Part shown: one piece after another, positions 9,088 to 19,500 of the stretch
Position numbering within the stretch: the stretch's first letter is position 1
How the letters are laid out: each line of letters starts with the position of its first letter
NCBI RefSeq assembly: GCF_023734135.1
Contig: NZ_AP025730.1
Span: 2,356,001 to 2,420,000 of the forward strand
Length of the DNA stretch: 64,000 nucleotides
Reading direction: 5' to 3'
From: Sphaerotilus microaerophilus
GTDB lineage: Bacteria > Pseudomonadota > Gammaproteobacteria > Burkholderiales > Burkholderiaceae_C
The notes under the pieces: generated by a model
Databases searched by the model: none
What the model was told of the DNA's origin: nothing
The model's input: only the letters and a program-made list of their open reading frames with translations
Made by a program: the position numbers and the translations under genes

Positions 9088-10457
9088 AGCCCGGTCACCT
9101 CGCGCAGCGCAGCCAGCGGCCGGCGCAGCACCCAGTAGATCAGTGGCACGCGCGGGCCGTCGATGCGCACCGTGCCGCGTGCGCCCAGGCGCTCGCGGGC
9201 CGGCCCGGTCAGCTGGCCGCGCAGGCGGTAGGCGTAGCTGCCGTCGGGGCGGCGCTCGGCCTCGTAGGCGTACAGGCGCAGCGTGGCGGCCACCGGCTCG
9301 CCGGGGCGGCTGGCCAGGTGCAACTGCATCGACGAGCCCGGCGCCAGGTCGATCGCGTCGCCCACCGGCAGCCAGGCTTCCAGCTCCTGGTCCTGCGGCT
9401 GGGCCAGGCGCATCACCGCCTCGCCCGCGCTGACGGTGCGCCCGCTCCAGCTGCCCGGGTCGTCCACCAGCACCACGCCGGCGTGCGGTGCCAGCAGCGC
9501 GGTGCGCTGCACCTGCTGCTCCAGATAGGCCACTTCGGTGGTCTTTTCCTCATGCTTGCCCTGGGCCGCGGCCAGCTGCACCTTGGCGCGGGCGTCGCTG
9601 AGCGCGAGCTGGCTGGTCTGGCGCCACTCGGCCTCGGCGGTGGCCAGCGCCTGGCGAGCCACCTGCAGCCGGCTGGCCTGGGTGGCATCGTCGAGTTCGG
9701 CCACCACCTGGCCGGCCTGCACCACCTGGTTGGGCTCCACCCGCAGGCGCTGCACGGTGCCTTCCAGCGCCACGCGCAGCACGGTGGGTTCGCGCGGCAC
9801 CAGCTCGCCCGGTGCACGCAGGGTCAGGCGCACGGGCAGGCAGGCGGCGAGCAGCAGCGCCGCGGCGGCGATCCAGCCACGGTGGCGTTGCCAGGCCGGC
9901 GCCCTGGCGCTGCCTGCATCGCGTGGTGCACGCCATGCCGCCAGGTTGATGAGCCGCGGTCGCCGGGTGTGGGCAGCCGCGGCGCGCACGCTCTGGCGCC
10001 ACAGGCGCTGCCAATCCTGCAGGGCGGCCTGCTCATCGGGCATCCAAGGCAGGTCACGCAGCAGCAGCCACGTGGCCTGGGCGTCGGGTTCACCGTCGGC
10101 TGTGGCGGCGCCGTCGCCGGGCAACCACAGCAGCTGCGAGGGCCACCACTGCGCCCAGTCTCCACCCAGGGCGGCGTCGACCTGCCCGGCATGCACCGGG
10201 CCGGCCGGGCGATCGGCCGGGTGATCCGCCAGGTGGCGCGCCAGCCGGTCGATCCACTGTGCGTAGGGGCCGAGCCGGTCAACGTCGGCGACGCCCGAAT
10301 GCGCCACGATGCCCTGGCGCGGATGCCACAGCAGGGCGGTCTCGTAGGGCAGCCACTCGCGGGTGCGGTTGAGCAGCACGAAGCGCCGCTCGGCCGGCGT
10401 GGTCGCGGCTGCGGCGGCGCGCAGCAGTTCGAGGAGCTGGTCAGACGAAGGCTTCAT
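9084..10457 (-). CDS. HlyD family membrane-fusion protein with GAF-like N-terminal domain
   Basis: Protein of 457 residues. Residues ~10-160 form a cytoplasmic domain reminiscent of GAF domains (VLLNRTREWLPYETALLW, then HSGVADVDRLGPYAQW). A single membrane span follows near 193-210. The periplasmic part is a typical HlyD/membrane-fusion architecture: half-lipoyl motif (EPNQVVQAGQVVAELDD), an alpha-hairpin rich in Ala/Gln/Glu (~240-300), the second half-lipoyl strand (ALLAPHAGVVLVDDPG) and beta-barrel strands. It probably spans the periplasm between the inner membrane and the TolC-like protein. It starts 104 bp after the giant-protein gene and shares a 4-nt ATGA overlap with the M50-HlyD gene. 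The GAF assignment is tentative. Confidence 0.82.
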   Translation of the reverse strand: MKPSSDQLLELLRAAAAATTPAERRFVLLNRTREWLPYETALLWHPRQGIVAHSGVADVDRLGPYAQWIDRLARHLADHPADRPAGPVHAGQVDAALGGDWAQWWPSQLLWLPGDGAATADGEPDAQATWLLLRDLPWMPDEQAALQDWQRLWRQSVRAAAAHTRRPRLINLAAWRAPRDAGSARAPAWQRHRGWIAAAALLLAACLPVRLTLRAPGELVPREPTVLRVALEGTVQRLRVEPNQVVQAGQVVAELDDATQASRLQVARQALATAEAEWRQTSQLALSDARAKVQLAAAQGKHEEKTTEVAYLEQQVQRTALLAPHAGVVLVDDPGSWSGRTVSAGEAVMRLAQPQDQELEAWLPVGDAIDLAPGSSMQLHLASRPGEPVAATLRLYAYEAERRPDGSYAYRLRGQLTGPARERLGARGTVRIDGPRVPLIYWVLRRPLAALREVTGL

Positions 10458-10561
10458 GGTCAGGTGTCGTTTGCGCGGCCCCAGGGAGGGGCCGTGCGGC
10501 CGGCGCCATCAGCCTTCATCGGGTCCCCCGGGATCGCCCGGGAGACCGGTCGATCGGGCGA

Positions 10562-13500
10562 TCAGCCGCGGGCCACCGGCGCGCGACTCACCGCCTTCCA
10601 TCCTGCCGGGGCATCAGCGCGTCCCGGGCCACCGGCCTTGTCGAGGGCCAGGGCCTCGCGGCGCATCAGCTGCAGGCTCAAGGGGGCCCGCGAGGTCGAG
10701 CTGACGTCGCTGGCCTTGATGCGGAACATTGTGGTGGCCTGCCGCCCCTGGCTATCGCGCGCAGTGACCTTGATTGCCAGATCCTGTAACAGCCCGACCG
10801 GCGGCTGGCCGATGAACTTGCCCGACTTGCCGTCGAAGATCAGCCAGGACGGCAGCGGTTGGCCGTTGGCCAGCGTGGCCGTCAGGTCGATGGTTTCGTT
10901 GATCTGGGTGTGGACGAAGGCATCGGCCGGCACCTGCACGATCAACGTCCGCCCCGCGGGCACCACCTGGTCGTCCACGCCGCGGTAGGGCTTCAGGCTG
11001 GGCTCGTTGGACGGGCTCACCATGACGCGGAAGCCGCTGGCGCGGGTGTAGATGTCGCCGTCCGTGCTGCCGCGCTGCAGCACGCCCGGAGTTGGTGCGG
11101 GCGGTGTGTCGGCGCTGCGCAGGGCGGAGTCGAACGCCGCGCGGGGCGCGGGTGGCGGAGCCGGCGGTTCGGGCATGGGCGCGGGCGCGGCTTCCGGCGC
11201 CGGGGGCGGTGCCGGGGTGTCTGCCGCAGGCAGGGGCGGCAACTCACGGGTCACCGCCAGCGCCACCGCTGCGCCGTTGCTGCCGTCGGCCCTCACCGGG
11301 CGCAGGCTGAAGGTGTACACACCTGGTGCGCCCACGTCGGCACCGGCCAGGTCGCCCCGCAGCGTCGCGATCGGCAGCCCGCTCGCACGCCACACGCCAT
11401 TCGCATCGCTGCGCACCGTGGCCAGCAGCTGGCCGTCGGGAGCGTACAGCCGCAGCGTCTGGTTGGGCGGCGCGCTGCCAGCGAGGTCGATCACGTCGGC
11501 GCTCGTGACCCGGTCGCTGTCGGAGCGGCCCAGGTCCGATGCCGCAGGCAGATCCATCGTCGGTGCGGCCAGCACCTCGACGTCGACGCGCACGGTGGCC
11601 GTGCCACCCGCGCCATCGCTGATGCGCACGAGGAAGCTGTCGCTGCCGTGGAAGCCCTCGGCCGGTGTGTAGCGGTAGCTGCCATCGGCGGCGATTTCCA
11701 CCGTGCCGTGTGCGGCCTCCCCGGCCTTGCCGTAGGTGAGCGTGTCGCCATCTGCATCGCTGGCGCCGGGTAGGCGGCCGGACCAGGTGCTGTCCTGGTA
11801 GGTCGTGAATTGGGTGTCGGCCGGATCGAGCGCGCCGAAGGCCGGCGCGTCATTGACCGGCGTGACCGTGACCTCGACGGTGACCAGCGTGGAGCCGCCG
11901 TTGCCGTCGGAGACGGCGACGACGAAGCTGTCGCTGCCGTGGAAGTTGGCGGCTGGCGTGTAGACCCAGGCGCCGGTGGCCGCATTGAGCGTGACCAAAC
12001 CATGAGCCGGCGCGGTGGAAGTGGCGAAGCTCAGGGCATTGCCATCGACATCACCAGTGTCGATCGACCCGGAGCGAGGCGTGTCCTCGGGGGTAGAGAC
12101 GACGTACTTGCCGTCGGCGGCACTCCAGTCCGGGTTGGACGCATTGCCGGCGGTGGGCAGGTCGTTGACCGGCGTGACCGTGACCTCGACGGTGACCAGC
12201 GTGGAGCCGCCGTTGCCGTCGGAGACCGTGACGACGAACGAATCGCTGCCGTGGAAGTTGGCGGTGGGCGTGTAGACCCAGGCGCCGGTGGCCGCATTGA
12301 GCGTGACCAAACCATGAGCCGGCGCGGTGGAGGCAGCGAAGCTCAGGGCATTGCCATCGACATCGCCAGTGTCGATCGACCCGGAGCGAGGCGTGTCCTC
12401 GGGGGTGGCGACGACGTACTTGCCGGCAGAGGCACTCCAGTCCGGGTTGGACGCATTGCCGGCGGTGGGCAGGTCATTGACCGGCGTGACCGTGACCTCG
12501 ACCGTGACCAGCGTGGAGCCGCCGTTGGCGTCGGAGACCGTGACGACGAACGAATCGCTGCCGTGGAAGTTGGCCGCGGGCGTGTAGACCCATGCGCCGG
12601 TGGCCGCATTGAGCGTGACCGAACCGTGGGCCGGCGCGGTGGAAGTGGCGAAGCTCAGGGCATTGCCATCGACATCGCCAGTGTCGATCGACCCGGAGCG
12701 AGGCGTGTCCTCGGGGGTAGCGACGACGTACTTGCCGTCGGCGGCACTCCAGTCCGGGTTGGACGCATTGCCGGCGGTGGGCAGGTCGTTGACCGGCGTG
12801 ACCGTGACCTCGACGGTGACCAGCGTGGAGCCGCCGTTGCCGTCGGAGACGGCGACGACGAACGAATCGCTGCCGTGGAAGTTGGCCGCGGGTGTGTAGA
12901 CCCAGGCGCCGGTGGCCGCATTGAGCGTGACCGAACCGTGGGCCGGCGCGGTGGAAGTGGCGAAGCTCAGGGCATTGCCATCGACATCACCAGTGTCGAT
13001 CGACCCGGAGCGAGGCGTGTCCTCGGGGGTAGAGACGACGTACTTGCCGTCGGCGGCACTCCAGTCCGGGTTGGACGCATTGCCGGCGGTGGGCAGGTCA
13101 TTGACCGGCGTGACCGTGACCTCGACGGTGACCAGCGTGGAGCCGCCGTTGCCGTCGGAGACGGCGACGACGAACGAATCGCTGCCGTGGAAGTTGGCCG
13201 CGGGCGTGTAGACCCAGGCGCCGGTGGTCGCATCGATGGCCACCGTGCCGTGGGTGGGCGCGGTGGAGGCAGCAAAGCTCAGGGCATTGCCATCGACATC
13301 GCCAGTGTCGATCGACCCGGAGCGAGGCGTGTCCTCGGGGGTGGAAACGACGTACTTGCCAGCGGCAGCACTCCAGTCCGGGTTGGACGCATTGCCGGCG
13401 GTGGGCAGGTCATTGACCGGCGTGACCGTGACCTCGACGGTGACCAGCGTGGAGCCGCCGTTGCCGTCGGAGACGGCGACGACGAACGAATCGCTGCCGT

Positions 13501-16500
13501 GGAAGTTGGCCGCGGGCGTGTAGACCCAGGCGCCGGTGGTCGCATCGATGGCCACCGTGCCGTGGGTGGGCGCGGTGGAGGCAGCAAAGCTCAGCGCATT
13601 GCCATCGACATCACCAGTGTCGATCGACCCGGAGCGAGGCGTGTCCTCGGGGGTGGAGACGACGTACTTGCCAGCGGCGGCACTCCAGTCCGGGTTGGAC
13701 GCATTGCCGGCGGTGGGTGCATCGTTGACCGGCGTGACCGTCACGTCGACCGTGACCAGCGTGGAGCCGCCGTTGGCGTCGGAGACCGTGACGACGAACG
13801 AATCGCTGCCGTGGAAGTTGGCCGCGGGCGTGTAGACCCAGGCGCCGGTGGCCGCATTGAGCGTGACCGAACCATGGGCCGGCGCGGTGGAGGCTGCAAA
13901 GCTCAGCGCATTGCCATCGACATCGCCAGTGTCGATCGACCCGGAGCGAGGCGTGTCCTCGGGGGTGGAGACGACGTACTTGCCAGCAGAGGCACTCCAG
14001 TCCGGGTTGGACGCATTGCCGGCGGTGGGGGCGTCATTGGCGCCATTGATCGTGATGGTGATGGTGTGCGAGGAGCCGTCGGCGGAGGTGACGGTGATCG
14101 TGTCGGTCAGGGACTGACCGGCGCCCAGGGCCTGGATGGCGGTCTGGCTGTTGGTGGCGCTGTAGGTCCAGGCGCCGGCGGCGTCGATGGTGAGCGAGCC
14201 GTAGGTGCCGGTGAGCGTGCCGGCCGTGATCGTCGCCTGGTTGGTGTCGCCGTCGGTGACGGTGAGGGTGCCCGAGTCGGAGATCAGCCCGCCCGAGACG
14301 TTGAGGTCCTCGGTGACCGAGCCGCTGTCCACCCCGGTACCCGAGCCGAAGGCGGCCGCGTCGTTGGCGCCGTTGATCGTGATGGTGATGGTGTGCGGGG
14401 TGCCGTCGGCGGAGGTGACGGTGATCGTGTCGGTGAGGTGATCGCCTGCGCCCAGGGCCTGGATGGCGGCCTGGCTGTTGAGGGCCGAGTAGGTCCAGGC
14501 GCCGGCGGCGTCGATGGTGAGCGAGCCGTAGGTGCCGGTGAGCGTGCCGGCTGTGATCGTCGCCTGGTTGGTGTCGCCGTCGGTGACGGTGAGGGTGCCC
14601 GAGTCGGAGATCAGCCCGCCCGAGACGTTGAGGTCCTCGGTGACCGAGCCGGCATCCACACCCGTACCCGAGCCGAAGGCGGCCGCGTCGTTGGCGCCAT
14701 TGATCGTGATGGTGATGGTGTGCGAGGAGCCGTCGGCGGAGGTGACGGTGATCGTGTCGGTCAGGGACTGACCGGCGCCCAGGGCCTGGATGGCGGTCTG
14801 GCTGTTGGTGGCGCTGTAGGTCCAGGCGCCGGCGGCGTCGATGGTGAGCGAGCCGTAGGTGCCGGTGAGCGTGCCGGCCGTGATCGTCGCCTGGTTGGTG
14901 TCGCCGTCGGTGACGGTGAGGGTGCCCGAGTCGGAGATCAGCCCGCCCGAGACGTTGAGGTCCTCGGTGACCGAGCCGCTGTCCACCCCGGTACCCGAGC
15001 CGAAGGCGGCCGCGTCGTTGGCGCCGTTGATCGTGATGGTGATGGTGTGCGGGGTGCCGTCGGCGGAGGTGACGGTGATCGTGTCGGTGAGGTGATCGCC
15101 TGCGCCCAGGGCCTGGATGGCGGCCTGGCTGTTGAGGGCCGAGTAGGTCCAGGCGCCGGCGGCGTCGATGGTGAGCGAGCCGTAGGTGCCGGTGAGCGTG
15201 CCGGCTGTGATCGTCGCCTGGTTGGTGTCGCCGTCGGTGACGGTGAGGGTGCCCGAGTCGGAGATCAGCCCGCCCGAGACGTTGAGGTCCTCGGTGACCG
15301 AGCCGGCATCCACACCCGTACCCGAGCCGAAGGCGGCCGCGTCGTTGGCGCCATTGATCGTGATGGTGATGGTGTGCGAGGAGCCGTCGGCGGAGGTGAC
15401 GGTGATCGTGTCGGTCAGGGACTGACCGGCGCCCAGGGCCTGGATGGCGGTCTGGCTGTTGGTGGCGCTGTAGGTCCAGGCGCCGGCGGCGTCGATGGTG
15501 AGCGAGCCGTAGGTGCCGGTGAGCGTGCCGGCCGTGATCGTCGCCTGGTTGGTGTCGCCGTCGGTGACGGTGAGGGTGCCCGAGTCGGAGATCAGCCCGC
15601 CCGAGACGTTGAGGTCCTCGGTGACCGAGCCGCTGTCCACCCCTGCACCCGAGCCAAAGGCGGCCGCGTCGTTGGCGCCGTTGATCGTGATGGTGATGGT
15701 GTGCAGGGTGCCGTCGGCGGAGGTGACGGTGATCGTGTCGGTGAGGTGATCGCCTGCGCCCAGGGCCTGGATGGCGGCCTGGCTGTTGAGGGCCGAGTAG
15801 GTCCAGGCGCCGGCGGCGTCGATGGTGAGCGAGCCGTAGGTGCCGGTGAGCGTGCCGGCTGTGATCGTCGCCTGGTTGGTGTCGCCGTCGGTGACGGTGA
15901 GGGTGCCCGAGTCGGAGATCAGCCCGCCCGAGACGTTGAGGTCCTCGGTGACCGAGCCGGCATCCACACCCGTACCCGAGCCGAAGGCGGCCGCGTCGTT
16001 GGCGCCATTGATCGTGATGGTGATGGTGTGCGAGGAGCCGTCGGCGGAGGTGACGGTGATCGTGTCGGTCAGGGACTGACCGGCGCCCAGGGCCTGGATG
16101 GCGGTCTGGCTGTTGGTGGCGCTGTAGGTCCAGGCGCCGGCGGCGTCGATGGTGAGCGAGCCGTAGGTGCCGGTGAGCGTGCCGGCCGTGATCGTCGCCT
16201 GGTTGGTGTCGCCGTCGGTGACGGTGAGGGTGCCCGAGTCGGAGATCAGCCCGCCCGAGACGTTGAGGTCCTCGGTGACCGAGCCGCTGTCCACCCCGGT
16301 ACCCGAGCCGAAGGCGGCCGCGTCGTTGGCGCCGTTGATCGTGATGGTGATGGTGTGCGGGGTGCCGTCGGCGGAGGTGACGGTGATCGTGTCGGTGAGG
16401 TGATCGCCTGCGCCCAGGGCCTGGATGGCGGCCTGGCTGTTGAGGGCCGAGTAGGTCCAGGCGCCGGCGGCGTCGATGGTCAGGTTGCCACGGGTGCCGG

Positions 16501-19500
16501 CAAAGGTGCCCGCGGTGAAGGTGGCCTGGCCCGTATCGCCATCGGTGACGGTGAGCGTGCCGGAGGTGGAGATCAGGCCGCCGGAGACGTTCAGGTCCTC
16601 GGTGACCGAGCCGGCATCCACACCCGCACCTGAGCCGAAGGCCGCCGCATCGTTGGCGCCGTTGACGGTGACCGTCAGCGTGGCGGTGTCGGTGCCGCCA
16701 TGGCCGTCGGAGACTTCATAGGTGAAGGCGTCGATGACGCTGGTCCCCGCGGCCAGGGACTCCGCGTTGTCCGCGGCGTAGGACCAACTGCCGTCGCTGT
16801 TGAGCGTGAGGTGACCGTAGGTGCCGGCGATGCTGTTGCCGACGCTGCCGGACACCGGGGCGCCTGCGCCAGCAATGACGCCGGACACGGTGAGGGTGTT
16901 GCCGACATCGGCGTCGCTGTCATTGGCCAGCACGGTGGTGCCGGTGGCCGCCCGCGTCAGGCCTTCCGTCACGCTGTCGCTGTCGTCCGCTGCAGAGGGG
17001 GCAACGTTGCTGGCGGTGACATTGATCGTGACCGAATCGGTGTCGTCCAGCGCGCCACCGGAGCCGGTGTTGCCCAGGTCGTTGGTGGTGATGGACAGGC
17101 CCGCCGCTCCGGTGTAGCCGCTGGTCGGGTTGAAGAGCAGGCCAGCCAGCGCAGCGTTGATGTCGGCCACGCTGCCCTGGAAAGTCATGGTGGCATCGGC
17201 GCTGCCGTCGCCCGTGATGAAGCTCAGGCCGGTGGTGCCGGACAGGTTGAGCGTGCCGTGCGAGGCGGTGAGCGTCACCTGGATGGCGGCGCCACTTGCG
17301 TCGACATCGGCAACGCTGATGGCATTGCCATTGCCGCTGCTGAAGGTCACCGCGGTGTCCATCAGCGTGTTCTGCGCGGCGGGTACCGTGTTGGTCGGGG
17401 CGTCGTTCACCGCGCTCACCGCCAGGGTGACGGTGGTGGTGGCCGCCTCTGAACTGCCCGTGCCGCTCAGGCCCGGGTCGGCGCCGGTGTTGCCGCCGTC
17501 GTCGATGCTGACGGTCAGCGTGACGTTGCTGGCCGCGTTGCTCGCGGTCGTGAAGCTGAGGTTGCTGCCGGCGATGAAGGCGTTGATGTTGCTGATCGAG
17601 CCGCTCAGGCTCATCGAGCCCGTGCCGCTGCCCGCCACCGTCACGCCGCCGCTGGAAGTCGCCGACAGGCTGCCGGTGGGGACCGTGAACGTGGCCGTGA
17701 CGCTGCTGCTGCCGGCGTCCACGTCGCTGAAGCTGATGCCGGTGACTGCGGTGGCGACATCCTCCGCGATGCTCACACTGGCTGGCGCGGTGATGGTGGG
17801 GGTGTCATTGACGGCGCCGACGGTCACCGTCGAGGCTACCGACAGTGCGGTGGTGTCCACGCCGCCGTTGGCGGTGCCCCCGTTGTCGGACACCGACGTC
17901 AGGGTGACGGTTCGGTTGCCGGTGGTGGGGTGCTCGCTGGCGTTCTGGTAGGTCAGGCCATCCACCACCGACTGGGCGGTGGCGGTGGAGATGCCGCCGG
18001 CCTTGGTGATGGTGACGGAGGCCGCGCCGGCACTCACCGCCACCGACACGCTCAGACCGTTCGTGGTCGTGGTGGCGGCGTTGCCGTTGGTCAGGTTGAT
18101 CGTGCTGCCATCGATGCTCAACCGCTCGTTGGCGCCGTCGGATAGGTTCGAGACGGTGAGCGTGAGGGAAGGGATGGTCTGGCCGCTTTCCACCGTGCCG
18201 ATGGAGACGCCGGAGAACAGGTCGACCGCGCTGCCACCTTCCGTGAAGGTGGGCGTGGCGCCAGTGGCAGCGAGCGTCGGGGCGTCGTTGACCGGAGTGA
18301 CCTGGACGGTGATGTCGGCCTGGCTGCTCGTGCCGCCATCTCCGTCGCTGACGGTGACGCGCACGGTCCGGTTGCTCGTGGTCGGGTCGGTGCTGTTGCT
18401 GTTGGCGTAGGTCAGGTCACGCACCAGGGCCTGAACCGCTGCCGGTGTGGCGTTGGCGTTGAAGGTGACCACCAGATCGCTGCTGCCGGTGCCACCTGCG
18501 ATGGTGCCGATCACCGTGCCGCCATAGGTGACGTTGCTGCCGGACAGGCCGAACTGGCCGGCGCCGCTGCCCTGGTTCACCAGGGACAGCACGTCCTCGC
18601 CGCTCACGCGGTTGGTGACGATGGAGGCGGTGAGGGTGCCGCCATTGAAATCGGTGGAGTCCGCGTCCGTGAGGGTGGCATTGCCGCTGGCGTCCAGCAG
18701 CACGGCGGAGCCGCCTTCGGTGAAGGTCACCGAGTCGCCGTTGAGGTTGCTCAACGCAGGCGCGCTGTTGACCGAGGTGACCGTGATCGAGGTGGTGGCC
18801 AGGTTCGAGTCGGCCGAACCGTCGTTGACCTTCACTGTGATCGAACGGGTCGTGGTGTCTGGCGTGGCGCTGCTGTTCGAGAAGGTGATGGCCTGCAGCG
18901 CGGTCTGGTAGTCGGCGGCACTGGCGCTGCCGGTCAGGGTGACCGTGATCTGCCCGGCAACTCCGGTATTGACGACCGCAGTGATACCTGAGGGCAGCGA
19001 GCCGGCACTGAGTTGGTCACCGGTCTTGGCGTTGGTCAGCACCACCGTTGCCGACGCCAGGCTGGCGCTGTCGGCGTCAGACACCAGGACGTCGCTGTCG
19101 ACCACCGTGACGGCGCTGCCGCCCTCGGTGAAGCTGTTGCTCCAGCCGGTGCCTGCGCCGCTGGAGTCGAGATCGATCGAGGGGGCGACATTGGCCGCCG
19201 CGATCTGCTCGGTCAGATAGGAATTCAGGTTGGCGAGCAGGGAGTTCTTGTCGGCCGAGACATTGATGTTGACCTCGACCGGGGAGTAGGCGTCATTGGC
19301 GGTGGAGCCGACGCTGTTGCCGTCGGTGATCAGCGCGTAATTGGCTCCGCTGGGACCGGTGAAGATGAACATCTCGGCATCACCCGAACCACTGTCCCCG
19401 GATCCTCCCGCGTTCTTGTCCTGGAAGTCGATGACCCCGACCACGGGGGTCCCGTCAGGCAGGTAGAGGGTGCCTTCGATGGCATTGCCCTGTGCGGAGA

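Noticed and set aside
6988..10988. Plus-strand frames of 586 and 759 codons opposite the HlyD and M50 genes
   Set aside because: Arg/Gly/Gln-rich shadow sequences with no start signal; the opposite strand has clear HlyD and M50 motifs.
11810..16633. Plus-strand open frame of 1607 codons opposite the giant gene
   Set aside because: It is the mirror of the 312- and 327-bp repeats; periodic, Gly/Arg/Asp-rich, no family, and the minus-strand frame has recognisable domains throughout.
11855..16654. CRISPR-like regular repeats
   Set aside because: Units are 312 and 327 bp, coding and without unique spacers; they are protein-domain repeats.
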